DNA of 46,459 nucleotides from an uncultured bacterium (lineage in GTDB: Bacteria; Bacteroidota; Bacteroidia; Chitinophagales; CAIODY01), in NCBI GenBank assembly GCA_903857255.1, contig CAIODY010000118.1, positions 1-46,459 of the forward strand, in the 5' to 3' direction. Position 1 is the first letter of the stretch, and the number at the start of each line of letters is the position of its first letter. A program made the position numbers and the translations under genes. Shown piece by piece: positions 1 through 8,211 of the stretch. The notes under the pieces are model-generated. The model was not told the origin of the DNA, did not search any database, and worked only from the letters and a program-made list of their open reading frames with translations.

Positions 1-71
1 ATTTTTATACAGCAGGTGTTGGCGATGAAGTTTTCAAAAAATTAGAAGAAGAAAAAACAAATGGAAAATAA
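1..71 (+). CDS. 3' end of an upstream gene (partial, unidentified)
   Basis: The reading frame that starts at base 3 is open to a TAA at 69-71 and would encode a charged tail of 22 residues rich in Glu and Lys, overlapping the first codons of gldG. A second frame (base 1) is also open but stops at 43-45. gldF, the permease partner of GldG, commonly precedes gldG, but I do not recognise a GldF C-terminus in either frame, so the identity is left open. The overlap would imply translational coupling to gldG. Confidence 0.35.
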   Translation, partial: FYTAGVGDEVFKKLEEEKTNGK

Positions 72-1770
72 AAAAGCAAATTTCAGAAAAGGAATATTGT
101 GGTTACTCTTAATAATTACAGGAATTGCTGTTGTAAATGTAGCCGCCAATTATTTTTTTATGCGGTTAGATTTAACTGCTGAAAAAAGATATACACTTTC
201 AAATTCATCAAAAAAAATACTTAAAAACTTAGATGACATTGTTTACATCAAATGTTATTTGAAAGGCGAATTTCCCAGCGGATTCAAGCGTTTGCAGGTT
301 TCAACACAAGAAATGTTAGATGCTTTTACCAGAGTGGGTGGCAATAAATTTCGATTCGAATTTATTGATGTGAAAGAAGGCAGAACTGAACAACAGCAAC
401 AAGATTTACGCAAACAATTAGAAGAAAAAGGCATCAATCCTGTTAAGCTCAATATTCAAAACGATGACAATTTTAAAGAGCAAATTGTTTATCCATGGTG
501 TTTGGTAACCTATAAGGATAAAGAAGTTCCGGTTTTTATTTTGAATAATCAAATGGGCAAAAGCAGCGAAGAACAATTGAACAATTCCATTGCTTTGCTC
601 GAATACAATTTGATTGCCGCCATCGAAAGCTGCATCCAGCCTAAGCGCAAGCACATTGCATTTTCAAATGGTAACGATGAAATGCCAGTTGAAAACATGC
701 AAGATTTCATCCAAACGCTTTCCAAAGATTATGATGTTCATCCTGTCAACATCAATGCTGTATTGAATTTGCCAGCCGATAAAATTGATTTATTAGTATT
801 TGCAAAACCTACTAAAACTTTTACCGAACGAGAAAAATTTAAGATTGACCAGTACATTATGAATGGCGGAAAAGTGCTGTGGTTGCTGAATGCATTGGAT
901 GGTGACATTGATAGTTTGCATCGGCGCAAAGAATATATTGCACCTGATTTCCCATTAAATTTAGATGACCAACTATTTAATTATGGTGTACGATTAAACA
1001 AAGCGTTAGTGCAAGATTACAGTTGTGCACCGCTGCCCATGGTAACAGGTTATGTAAATAATGAGCCACAATATAAAATGTTTCCGTGGCTGTTTTTTCC
1101 AGTCATCATGAGCAATTGCAATCACCCGATTGCAAAAAATCTGGATGCCATTATCACTTTATTTCCATCGTGTTTGGATACTGTTGGGCATCAGAATATT
1201 CGCAAAACAGTTTTATTGCAAAGCTCCAAATACAGTCGTGTCGTGTTTTCGCCGGTGAGCATTGATTTGCGATTGATGAAATTGCAACCGCAACCTTCGT
1301 ATTTTACTAAGCCCAATCAAATTATTTCGGTTTTGTTAGAAGGTGAATTTACTTCGCCTTATGCTGGAAGAATTGACCCAGCCATGGCTTCAGCTATGGA
1401 TTCGATGCACATGAAATTTACCGACCATATAGAAGACAATAAAATGATTGTGGTGGCTGATGGAAATATGGTGAAAAATCCAGTCAATAAAAAGGGTGTG
1501 CAATATCCTTGTGGTTATTATCCATTTACTCGTCAAACCTTTGCTAATAAAGACTTTTTGATGAATTGCGTAAGATATTTAACCGACAATAGTGGTATCA
1601 TCGAAGCCAGAGCAAAAGAAATAAAATTGCGATTGCTAGATGGACCAAAAGCAAAAGACGAAGCCACACAATGGCGATTGATAAATATTTTATTGCCTTT
1701 GGTATTGATTGTTTTGGGCGGAATTATATTCAATTATGTGAGAGAAAAAAAATTCTCATTGAAGCAATAA
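61..1770 (+). CDS. gldG: Gliding motility-associated ABC transporter auxiliary protein GldG
   Basis: 569 residues. The protein has an N-terminal membrane anchor (about residues 11-33), a large extracytoplasmic domain of the ABC_transp_aux type and a second membrane helix near the C-terminus (about 541-560), followed by a short basic tail. This anchor-domain-anchor plan and the LDLTAEKRYTLS start of the soluble part are typical of GldG. In Flavobacterium GldG works with GldF and the ATPase GldA in gliding; in many other Bacteroidota its role is unclear. The ATG at 61 overlaps a possible upstream reading frame. The EamA gene begins 7 nt after the stop, so the two may be cotranscribed. Confidence 0.88.
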   Translation: MENKKANFRKGILWLLLIITGIAVVNVAANYFFMRLDLTAEKRYTLSNSSKKILKNLDDIVYIKCYLKGEFPSGFKRLQVSTQEMLDAFTRVGGNKFRFEFIDVKEGRTEQQQQDLRKQLEEKGINPVKLNIQNDDNFKEQIVYPWCLVTYKDKEVPVFILNNQMGKSSEEQLNNSIALLEYNLIAAIESCIQPKRKHIAFSNGNDEMPVENMQDFIQTLSKDYDVHPVNINAVLNLPADKIDLLVFAKPTKTFTEREKFKIDQYIMNGGKVLWLLNALDGDIDSLHRRKEYIAPDFPLNLDDQLFNYGVRLNKALVQDYSCAPLPMVTGYVNNEPQYKMFPWLFFPVIMSNCNHPIAKNLDAIITLFPSCLDTVGHQNIRKTVLLQSSKYSRVVFSPVSIDLRLMKLQPQPSYFTKPNQIISVLLEGEFTSPYAGRIDPAMASAMDSMHMKFTDHIEDNKMIVVADGNMVKNPVNKKGVQYPCGYYPFTRQTFANKDFLMNCVRYLTDNSGIIEARAKEIKLRLLDGPKAKDEATQWRLINILLPLVLIVLGGIIFNYVREKKFSLKQ

Positions 1771-1777
1771 TTATTAG

Positions 1778-2674
1778 ATGAAAAATCTTTTTCGGGTTCA
1801 CTTGCCTTTGCTGATTGTGAACTTAATTTATGGCATCAATTTCTCCGTAGCAAAGTCTGTCATGCCTAAATTCATTGAGCCTTTGGCGTTTATTGTGCTT
1901 CGGGTTGGCGTATCAGTTTTACTATTTTTTATTGTGCACAGATTTTTTATCAACGAAAAAGTTGAGCAAAAAGATTACCGCAAACTATTGCTCTGTGCGC
2001 TTTTCGGCGTTTACTTAAATCAATCACTTTTTTTCATCGGCATAAAATATACCACACCCATTCATGGTGCATTAATCATGATTGCCACACCAATTTTGGT
2101 TTTAGTTTTAACCCGATTCATTTCAAAAGAACCATTTAATTTATTGAAATCAATTGGTATCAGTTGTGGTGCAGTTGGCGCATTGCTACTGATATTGGGT
2201 GGTAAAGAAATTTCAGGCGGCACCAACACGGTGTTAGGCGATTCGATGGTATTCATCAATGCTTGTTGCTTCGCCATTTATTTAGTGCTAGTGAAACCAT
2301 TGATGCAAAAATACCATCCCATCACTGTTGTGCTGTGGACGTTTACTTTCGGTTTTCTTTTTGCCTTGCCAACAGGTTCTTACGATTTAGCAAAAGTGCA
2401 ATGGCATACCTTCACCCCAACTGTTTGGTGGGCTGTTGCAAGTGTTGTGATTGGCGCAACATTTTTAGTTTATCTGTTAAACAACATTGCGTTGAAACAT
2501 GCTTCAGCGGCTGTGGTTGGCATTTATATTTATGTGCAACCAATTGTAGCAGCCATTGTCAGCATTTATTTCGGGAAAGATAATTTCAGCCTAATTAAAA
2601 TAATTTCGGCTGTGCTAATTTTTGCTGGTGTTTATTTTGTGAATCATGGTGCGATGCAAAGAAAAAGGCTATAG
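1778..2674 (+). CDS. DMT-superfamily transporter (EamA family)
   Basis: 298 residues, about ten hydrophobic segments arranged as two EamA-type halves of five helices. This is the usual size and pattern of drug/metabolite exporters of the inner membrane. The substrate cannot be read from sequence; members export amino acids, drugs or other metabolites. The motif MPKFIEPLAFIVLR after the first helix and the second-half motif ASAAVVGIYIYVQP (the alternating helix 9 region) are typical. It starts 7 nt after gldG and has no terminator before the rpsP promoter region. Confidence 0.85.
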   Translation: MKNLFRVHLPLLIVNLIYGINFSVAKSVMPKFIEPLAFIVLRVGVSVLLFFIVHRFFINEKVEQKDYRKLLLCALFGVYLNQSLFFIGIKYTTPIHGALIMIATPILVLVLTRFISKEPFNLLKSIGISCGAVGALLLILGGKEISGGTNTVLGDSMVFINACCFAIYLVLVKPLMQKYHPITVVLWTFTFGFLFALPTGSYDLAKVQWHTFTPTVWWAVASVVIGATFLVYLLNNIALKHASAAVVGIYIYVQPIVAAIVSIYFGKDNFSLIKIISAVLIFAGVYFVNHGAMQRKRL

Positions 2675-2716
2675 AAATTTTCTTTGTCAATTCCTTTTAA
2701 AATCTAGGAAAAAGGC

Positions 2717-2724
2717 TACATTTG
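2717..2724 (+). promoter_or_regulatory. Bacteroidota-type -7 box upstream of rpsP
   Basis: TACATTTG is an exact match to the TAnnTTTG consensus of the main Bacteroidota sigma factor, 44 nt before the rpsP ATG. I do not see a convincing -33 TTG at the usual 17-23 nt spacing. Confidence 0.5.
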
Positions 2725-2768
2725 CACCTCAAAATTTTTTAAACGCAAAAAAATAATTCGAATTATTT

Positions 2769-3245
2769 ATGCCAACAGCAATTAGATTACAACGTCATGG
2801 TCGCACAAAAGCGCCATTCTACCACATCGTAGTAGCCGACAGTCGCTCACCACGTGATGGTAAATTCATCGAAAAGTTAGGAACGTACAATCCTTTAACT
2901 GTGCCAGCAACTATTGATTTAAACTTGGATAAAGCTATCCATTGGTTAGATAATGGTGCACAACCTTCTGAAACTGCTCATCGTATTTTATCTTACAAAG
3001 GTGTTTTGTACAAACGCCATTTGTTGAGAGGTGTGAAAAAAGGTGTAGTAAAAACAGAAGAAGTGGATGCGAAATTTGCTGATTTTTTAGCAAAACATTC
3101 TAATGCAATTTTATCTGCAAAAGAATCACACAAACATGCAAAAGTGGCTGCTAAGGCAAAAGGAACACAAACAAAAAAAGTTGCTACACCTATTGAAGAA
3201 GTTACTAATGAAGCATCTGCGGAAGAAACGCCAGCTGCTGAATAA
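2769..3245 (+). CDS. rpsP: 30S ribosomal protein S16
   Basis: 158 residues. Residues 1 to about 85 are the S16 fold, beginning [20 protein letters not shown] and including the [19 protein letters not shown] signature. The remainder is a Lys/Ala/Glu-rich, low-complexity C-terminal extension, which is common in Bacteroidota S16 but absent from the roughly 82-residue E. coli protein. Here the gene is monocistronic, between its own promoter and a strong terminator, without the rimM/trmD partners found in many other bacteria. Confidence 0.97.
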   Translation: MPTAIRLQRHGRTKAPFYHIVVADSRSPRDGKFIEKLGTYNPLTVPATIDLNLDKAIHWLDNGAQPSETAHRILSYKGVLYKRHLLRGVKKGVVKTEEVDAKFADFLAKHSNAILSAKESHKHAKVAAKAKGTQTKKVATPIEEVTNEASAEETPAAE

Positions 3246-3264
3246 TTTTTTAAAATTACTTTTC

Positions 3265-3299
3265 AAAAAAAGGAGCTGCAACAAACAGCTCCTTTTTTT
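3265..3299 (+). terminator. Rho-independent terminator after rpsP
   Basis: A stem of AGGAGCTG pairing with CAGCTCCT around a 7-nt loop, flanked by seven A and seven T, lies about 20 nt after the rpsP stop. The symmetric A/T flanks would allow it to work in both directions. Confidence 0.92.
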
Positions 3300-3357
3300 A
3301 TTGCTAAAATAATTAACAACACATTTTATCTTCACCAAAAATTTTCATTTTTGATTT

Positions 3358-4794
3358 ATGAGTAAACGAACAAAAATTGCAGCCATTATTTCTTCGGAAA
3401 AAGCAAACTACGAAACCACAGTAAAAGGTTGGGTGCGAACATTTCGCAACAATCAATTTATAGCATTGAACGATGGCAGCACGAACAATAATTTGCAGTG
3501 TGTAGTTGATTTCCAAAACACCGAAGAAGCACTGTTGAAGCGAATTACAACTGGTGCAGCTTTGAGTTTGACAGGTGAAATTATTCCTTCGCAAGGCAAA
3601 GGACAGAAGTATGAAATGAAAGTTTCTGCCATCGAAATTTTAGGCGATAGCGATGCGGAAAAATATCCATTGCAACCTAAAAAACATTCGTTGGAATTTT
3701 TGAGAGAGATTGCTCATTTGCGTTTCAGAACGAACACTTTCGGTGCAGTGAATCGTGTGAGAAATACGCTGGCATTTGCCATTCATGAATATTTTCAACA
3801 AAAAGGTTTTGTGTATTTGCATACGCCAATCATCACAGCAAGCGACGCAGAAGGCGCAGGACAAATGTTTTCGGTTTCAGTTTTAGATAAAATCAATCCG
3901 CCAAAAAATGAAGATGGTTCAATAAATTTTAAAGAAGATTTTTTCGGAAGAGCCACCAACCTCACTGTTAGTGGGCAGTTGGAAGCAGAATTGGGTGCAA
4001 TGGCATTAAGCGAAGTTTATACTTTTGGTCCAACATTTAGAGCCGAAAATTCAAACACCACAAGGCATTTGGCTGAATTCTGGATGATTGAACCCGAAGT
4101 AGCATTCAATGATTTGAATGATAATATGGATTTAGCAGAAGGCTTATTGAAATTTTGTATTCAGCAAGCACTGACAAAAAATGCGGATGATTTAGAGTTT
4201 TTAAATCAAAGATTGGCTGAAGAAGAAAACCAAAAACCAACGGCAGAACGCAGTGAATTAGGGCTTTTGCAGCGTTTGAATTTTTGTGTTGAAAATGATT
4301 TTGTAAGATTAACTTATACCGAAGCGATTGATATTTTAAAAGATTCAAACCACAACAAGAAAAAGAAATTTCAATACCTGATTGAAGGTTGGGGTGTAGA
4401 TTTACAAAGCGAACACGAAAGATATTTGGTGGAAAAGCATTTCAAAAAACCAGTGATTTTAACTGATTACCCAAGAGACATCAAAGCGTTTTACATGCGT
4501 CAGAATGAGGACGGAAAAACAGTAAGAGCTATGGATATTTTATTCCCTGGCATCGGTGAAATTGTTGGTGGCAGTCAACGTGAAGAGCGTTTAGAATTGT
4601 TAGAAAAACGCATGGATGAAATGCACATTCCGAAAGAAGAAATGTATTGGTACTTGGATACAAGAAGATTTGGCACATGTCCGCATGCAGGCTTTGGGCT
4701 TGGGTTTGAGCGATTAGTATTGTTTGTTACTGGCATGGGAAATATCAGAGATGTGATTCCTTTTCCGAGATTTCCGAAGAGTGCAGAATTTTAA
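3358..4794 (+). CDS. asnS: Asparagine--tRNA ligase
   Basis: 478 residues, class IIb aminoacyl-tRNA synthetase that charges tRNA-Asn. The N-terminal OB-fold anticodon-binding domain (about 10-110) contains [20 protein letters not shown]. Class II motif 2 is [12 protein letters not shown] near residue 221, and motif 3 is [12 protein letters not shown] near residue 444. The insertion with long helices (about 270-340) is the type found in bacterial AsnRS rather than AspRS. The ATG lies only 4 nt after CATTTTTG, a one-mismatch TAnnTTTG box, so the transcript may be leaderless. Confidence 0.96.
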   Translation: MSKRTKIAAIISSEKANYETTVKGWVRTFRNNQFIALNDGSTNNNLQCVVDFQNTEEALLKRITTGAALSLTGEIIPSQGKGQKYEMKVSAIEILGDSDAEKYPLQPKKHSLEFLREIAHLRFRTNTFGAVNRVRNTLAFAIHEYFQQKGFVYLHTPIITASDAEGAGQMFSVSVLDKINPPKNEDGSINFKEDFFGRATNLTVSGQLEAELGAMALSEVYTFGPTFRAENSNTTRHLAEFWMIEPEVAFNDLNDNMDLAEGLLKFCIQQALTKNADDLEFLNQRLAEEENQKPTAERSELGLLQRLNFCVENDFVRLTYTEAIDILKDSNHNKKKKFQYLIEGWGVDLQSEHERYLVEKHFKKPVILTDYPRDIKAFYMRQNEDGKTVRAMDILFPGIGEIVGGSQREERLELLEKRMDEMHIPKEEMYWYLDTRRFGTCPHAGFGLGFERLVLFVTGMGNIRDVIPFPRFPKSAEF

Positions 4795-4879
4795 AAAATA
4801 GAACGAGAAATTGTTTTTAATCTTGCCTGTATAACGTTATTGCAAAAACCTTCTGCCTTCATTTCTAAATTTTACACTC

Positions 4880-5509
4880 ATGTCAAACATCAATTGGGAA
4901 AAAGAAATTCAGCCATTGCTGAAGAAATATAAAACCACGGCTCATCCACTTAGTTACAACAACTTGTACGAACTATTAGTAAAAGTGGTGCTTTCAGCGC
5001 AGGATTCGGATAAGAACATCAACAAAATTGCACCTGAATTATTTGCTGCTTTCCCTGACATGAAAGCCTTGTCAAAAGCCACAGAAGAAACTTTGATTCC
5101 ATTCATCAGTAAAGTGAGAAATTTTGGTAACAAGGCAAAATGGTTGGTGGGCATTGCGCAACAAATCAAGGACAATAAAAATATTCCACTCACCATGGAA
5201 GGATTGACAGCACTTTCGGGCATTGGCAGAAAATCTGCGAATGTGATTCGCCGTGAAGCTGGCGAAAAACCCGAAGGCATAATTATTGATTTGCATGTGG
5301 TTCGTGTGGCGCCCCGATTAGGCATTACTAAAAATGAAAAACCAGAAAAAATTGAAAAAGATTTGATGGCAGTTCTTCCTCAAAAAGATTGGGATGCCGG
5401 CATGGCGATTTCTTTTTTAGGCAGAGAAATTTGCCGCCCAACCAATCCTGATTGCGCCAATTGCCCGATGAATAAGGTGTGTGAGTATTTTAAAATGAAC
5501 TTGAAATAA
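4880..5509 (+). CDS. nth: Endonuclease III (DNA glycosylase/AP lyase)
   Basis: 209 residues, base-excision repair enzyme for oxidised pyrimidines. The helix-hairpin-helix LSGIGRKSANVI carries the presumed catalytic lysine (K118); the catalytic Asp is D137 in IIIDLHVVRV. A [4Fe-4S] cluster loop is present with C185, C192, C195 and C201 in the canonical C-X6-C-X2-C-X5-C spacing. The family usually has D-T-H at the Asp site; here it is D-L-H, a minor departure. It faces the dehydrogenase gene convergently, with 9 nt between the stops and no terminator visible. Confidence 0.95.
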   Translation: MSNINWEKEIQPLLKKYKTTAHPLSYNNLYELLVKVVLSAQDSDKNINKIAPELFAAFPDMKALSKATEETLIPFISKVRNFGNKAKWLVGIAQQIKDNKNIPLTMEGLTALSGIGRKSANVIRREAGEKPEGIIIDLHVVRVAPRLGITKNEKPEKIEKDLMAVLPQKDWDAGMAISFLGREICRPTNPDCANCPMNKVCEYFKMNLK

Positions 5510-5518
5510 TCATCACAA

Positions 5519-6247
5519 CTAATTTCCTCCATTCATTCTTTCATAAGCAGTTTGCAAATCTGCCTGACTAGCATTTGCCATGGCTTCGCTGAAACCAAAA
5601 GTGAGTTTTGTTTTTCCTTCTTGCAATTGATTGAAAATAGATGCAATGAAGTCGCTCACAGGCGGCGCATAATCATGCAAACCTTTACCACCTAAATCGG
5701 TATTTAATGCTGGTGGAATAATTTCAATCACTTCTATATTTTTTGCTTTCAGCAAACCTTGCATAGCCCAGGTGAAAGAATGGAAAAACGCTTTTGTTGC
5801 GCCATACACTGGTGTTTTGGTTAATGGCACAAATGACAATCCTGAAGTAACATTCATCAAAGTATTTAATTTCGGCAAGTTGATGAACAAGGAAGTAAGA
5901 TGCAAAGGCGCTTCAACATTAATAGCAATTTCTTGTTTTGCTTTTTCAAAAAAATCAGCATCCTCAATCTTCATCCAGTTTTGAATGCCTGCATTGTTCA
6001 CCAACACATTTAAGTCAGCATGTTCGCTGGCAATCCATTGATGCAATGTAATGCGTTCCTGTTCATTTGCCACATCACATTGTTTGATGATTAAGGTTGG
6101 GAATTTTGCTTTGGCTTCTTGCAAAGCTTCCATTCTTCTACCGCAAACAATTACAGTATTGCCTTCTTTAATAAATCTTTCAGTTAAGCCCAAACCTATA
6201 CCTGTTGCGCCACCTGTGATTAATATTTTATTGCCTGATAATTTCAT
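5519..6247 (-). CDS. Short-chain dehydrogenase/reductase (DltE-like)
   Basis: 242 residues. It has the Rossmann nucleotide-binding motif TGGATGIGLG near residues 11-20, the NNAG motif, and the catalytic Y148-x3-K152 pair in VYGATKAFF, with an upstream Ser in the MNVTSGLSF strand. It is a cytosolic NAD(P)H-dependent oxidoreductase of unknown substrate; the overall sequence resembles the group annotated DltE/YqjQ-like. No partner genes suggest a pathway. Confidence 0.85.
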   Translation of the reverse strand: MKLSGNKILITGGATGIGLGLTERFIKEGNTVIVCGRRMEALQEAKAKFPTLIIKQCDVANEQERITLHQWIASEHADLNVLVNNAGIQNWMKIEDADFFEKAKQEIAINVEAPLHLTSLFINLPKLNTLMNVTSGLSFVPLTKTPVYGATKAFFHSFTWAMQGLLKAKNIEVIEIIPPALNTDLGGKGLHDYAPPVSDFIASIFNQLQEGKTKLTFGFSEAMANASQADLQTAYERMNGGN

Positions 6248-6312
6248 GTTGATTGATTTTGATGAATGAGTTGAGTGAAGAAAACAGAATCGAAAGAAAA
6301 AAGTTTTGAAAA

Positions 6313-6953
6313 TTAGTCCAAAATATGAATGTAAAAAACGGTGTCGATAAAGAAAAGCATGTTTGAATTTACGATTACATTTTCATCATGCATATCTTCT
6401 TAAATGATTCTTAATTCAGCATTGTAGTAATCATTTCTTTTTGTGTTTTTGAAACCATTAAACTCCAATATTTTCTTCACATCTTTCAAATCAACAGCAG
6501 AATCTGAAACGATGAAAGGTTGCTTCAATACTGCATATAAATCATCATTCGCTTTTTTGAATCCAAGCAATTCATAAGCAGTAAGTTCAAATAAAGTATT
6601 GTGAATAAGCAAGCTGTTGAAAAAATCTAACCATGTGTTGTAGTAGATTGCATCATTAAATTTCACAACGCTTTTATTGTCGTTGCCAAAATAAATTTTC
6701 GCTTCACCGCCCTCTGTTAAATAACGCTCTTCGGAAATTTTTTCCGCAAGCCAAAGATTATTGGCTTCAATAAATTCGATTAAAAATTGTTTCTGCTCTT
6801 CTTTAATTCTGGAGTGATGCTCGAAGTTTTTTTCAATTTTTGTATTTGTGCTAAAGCTTCGGCATAAGTGATTTCTAACTGTTGTGATAACACTTTGCGG
6901 CTCTGTAATGACAACTCCTTGAATGATATTTTTAATAATTGTTCTGGAATCAT
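6313..6953 (-). pseudogene. Decayed kinase-like gene of the polyvalent-protein kinase type
   Basis: The gene can be rebuilt by hand. It starts at the ATG at 6953 (MIPEQLLKISFKELS...) and runs in one frame to about 6802, where loss of one A on the coding strand shifts it. It continues in the frame with EANNLWLAEK, TEGGEAKIYF, VVKFNDAIYYNTWLDFFNSL and AVLKQPFI, meets an in-frame TAA at 6400-6402, and then resumes without a shift as EDMHDENVIVNSNMLFFIDT to a stop at 6313. HDEN and FIDT sit where kinase-like folds have the catalytic loop and the metal-binding Asp. The similarity to the Kinase-PolyVal family (kinase-like domains of mobile-element polyvalent proteins) is from memory of the motifs. 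The longer uninterrupted frame reaching 7083 starts with a TTG inside a repeat and is not the natural start. One indel plus one stop argues for a real pseudogene. Confidence 0.75.
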
Positions 6954-6968
6954 GATTATTCATTTCTA

Positions 6969-6976
6969 CAAAATTA
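6969..6976 (-). promoter_or_regulatory. -7 box of the decayed kinase gene
   Basis: On the minus strand this reads TAATTTTG, an exact TAnnTTTG match ending 15 nt before the ATG at 6953. It supports that ATG as the original start and suggests the gene was recently functional. Confidence 0.45.
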
Positions 6977-7071
6977 CGAAAATATTTTGCTTTAGAAAAA
7001 CGAGTATTTGGATTGCACACGAGCGAAGCAAACTGATGAACGCCATAAAAAATATTATTTTGTGAAGAAAT

Positions 7072-7188
7072 CCGATTCAGCAACCACCCTGCAAATCCCG
7101 TGCGGCCGGATTATAAATCATTAGCTCATAAGTTCCGAAACTTCGGAACGGATTACAAATCCGATTCAGCAAATCCGCTGCGGCTGGT
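7072..7188. repeat. Cluster of REP-like palindromes
   Basis: The region holds two copies of CCGATTCAGCAA (7072-7083 and 7161-7172), each followed by a related GC-rich tail ending GTGCGGCCGG or CTGCGGCTGG. Between them is an 8-bp palindrome GTTCCGAA/TTCGGAAC with a 2-nt spacer (7132-7149) and a 6-bp palindrome CGGATT/AATCCG with a 3-nt spacer (7149-7163). It is much richer in GC than its surroundings. GGATTTGTAATCC-type words recur as dispersed repeats in Bacteroidota and resemble REP/RAYT-mobilised sequences; no transposase is present here. Confidence 0.65.
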
Positions 7189-7190
7189 CA

Positions 7191-7289
7191 ATAAAAAACA
7201 TTGTTGTAAAACCTAGATTTGAAGATGATGCAAAAAAATTGATTAGAGAAAATAATTTAGAAAATTGCGAATTAATAGTTGTAGAGTAA
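7191..7289 (+). pseudogene. C-terminal remnant of a lost gene
   Basis: An open frame of 32 codons ends at TAA 7287-7289 and has protein-like composition (IKNIVVKPRFEDDAKKLIRE...LIVVE). It begins directly at the edge of the REP-like cluster, has no start codon and is followed by a strong terminator. It therefore looks like the tail of a gene whose body was removed. I cannot identify the family. A weaker stretch ending IKNIIL upstream (to 7065) might be the other side of the break, but that is speculative. Confidence 0.4.
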
Positions 7290-7290
7290 T

Positions 7291-7323
7291 AAAAAAAGCC
7301 TTCAAAAAATTGAAGGCTTTTTT
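7291..7323. terminator. Bidirectional stem-loop terminator
   Basis: GCCTTCAA pairs perfectly with TTGAAGGC around four A, with seven A on one side and seven T on the other. It ends the lipoprotein gene on the minus strand and would have ended the truncated plus-strand gene. Confidence 0.92.
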
Positions 7324-7336
7324 GCAGTAAAATGTT

Positions 7337-7801
7337 CTACCAAGTTTGTTCATAAGCAACACATGTGTTTGCTGTCAAAGTTATATTGTCTGTTGTGGAA
7401 AGAAGTAAATTACCGCTTCCGTCATAAGCTTCCATCTTTTCTGATACACTTTTTGATTTGCTCGTGCCTAAATCAATTGTTGCTGTTACAGTTGAACTTG
7501 CACCACAAGATGGTGCAGCACTCCAAGATTGGCTTGAAACAGGTAAGGTGCCTTGAAACGTACCGTTTAAATAAACTTTAATTGTTGATACGCCGTTAGC
7601 AGCGCAAGAATCTGCCATTGGTTGTTTCCACCAATAAACCACTTTTCCTTGATACTTACAAGAGCCGTCATCTTTTGTAGCACTTGAATTGTAATTAACA
7701 GAATCTTTGTCCATGCAGCCCGAAACATCTTTTTTGCAACTGTAAAGAATAGTTGCAGTAATTGTAATTGCTATAACCGAGAGAATAAATTTGTTTTTCA
7801 T
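7337..7801 (-). CDS. Small secreted lipoprotein, unknown function
   Basis: 154 residues. The N-terminus is a lipoprotein signal ending LYSCKKD (lipobox Cys at about residue 22). It is followed by a GCMDKDSVNYNSSATKDDGSC segment, the cysteine-bracketed 'GC-D-A-NYN-AT-DDGSC' module common in Bacteroidota surface proteins. The rest is beta-rich with three further Cys. It is exported and presumably surface exposed; the exact role is unknown. Confidence 0.75.
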   Translation of the reverse strand: MKNKFILSVIAITITATILYSCKKDVSGCMDKDSVNYNSSATKDDGSCKYQGKVVYWWKQPMADSCAANGVSTIKVYLNGTFQGTLPVSSQSWSAAPSCGASSTVTATIDLGTSKSKSVSEKMEAYDGSGNLLLSTTDNITLTANTCVAYEQTW

Positions 7802-7842
7802 TTTGACTAAATTTTTGTTTTTGAGTTAAGAAATATTTTTTG

Positions 7843-7850
7843 CAAAAATA
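7843..7850 (-). promoter_or_regulatory. -7 box of the lipoprotein gene
   Basis: Minus-strand TATTTTTG matches TAnnTTTG and lies 41 nt before the ATG of the lipoprotein gene. No convincing -33 element at standard spacing. Confidence 0.4.
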
Positions 7851-7897
7851 ATAAAACTTTCATAAAGTTGTTCGTACGGATGACAAAATTTATTCGC

Positions 7898-7913
7898 AGT
7901 AGTTCTACTATTG
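7898..7913 (+). promoter_or_regulatory. Palindrome overlapping a -7-like box before the XRE gene
   Basis: AGTAG-TT-CTACT (7898-7909) is a perfect 5-bp inverted repeat that overlaps TACTATTG (7906-7913), a one-mismatch TAnnTTTG box ending 4 nt before the GTG start. A small helix-turn-helix protein binding here would repress itself; this is inference from position. Confidence 0.4.
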
Positions 7914-7917
7914 TTGT

Positions 7918-8151
7918 GTGCCACAACCTGTAACAAAATCACAACAAAAGACACTCAAAAAATTGGGTGAACGGGTTAATGCAATTCGCAAAGAAAAGGG
8001 CTTAACGCTTGAACAGGTCGCATTTGAGATTGGTAAAGACAGGCAATCAATTCATCGATTGGAAAAAGGAAATTTCAATCCATCTTATTTATACTTATTG
8101 GATGTTTGTAAAGGATTGGGCATAGAATTATCTGACTTGATGAAAGAGTAA
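7918..8151 (+). CDS. XRE-family helix-turn-helix transcriptional regulator
   Basis: 77 residues, a lone HTH_3/Cro-CI DNA-binding domain from about residue 15 to 75. The two recognition helices lie in LTLEQVAFEIGKDRQSIHRLEKG, after a basic N-terminus. The start is GTG; no ATG is available in frame. Size and lack of an effector domain match phage-type or restriction-modification controller regulators, but no such partner genes are adjacent. The palindrome immediately upstream suggests autoregulation. Confidence 0.85.
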   Translation: MPQPVTKSQQKTLKKLGERVNAIRKEKGLTLEQVAFEIGKDRQSIHRLEKGNFNPSYLYLLDVCKGLGIELSDLMKE

Positions 8152-8170
8152 TGCTATGTTTTTTAGCATG

Positions 8171-8206
8171 ACAATTTTCAAATCTTCTCATCTTCAAATT
8201 TTCAAA
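8171..8206. repeat. Low-complexity ATTTTCAAA-type repeat
   Basis: The stretch between the XRE stop and the polA stop is built from variants of ATTTTCAAATCTTC / ATCTTCAAATTTTCAAATTG. It has the look of the short dispersed AT-rich intergenic repeats of Bacteroidota and directly abuts the polA stop codon. Confidence 0.5.
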
Positions 8207-8211
8207 TTGTT

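Noticed and set aside
2263-2583. Plus-strand frame of 106 codons within the EamA transporter gene
   Set aside because: A shadow of the transporter gene with Cys/His-rich, non-protein-like composition.
6954-7083. Longer N-terminus for the kinase-like frame, starting at 7083
   Set aside because: The start would be a TTG inside the REP-like repeat, and the true N-terminal sequence is visible in the neighbouring frame starting at the ATG at 6953.
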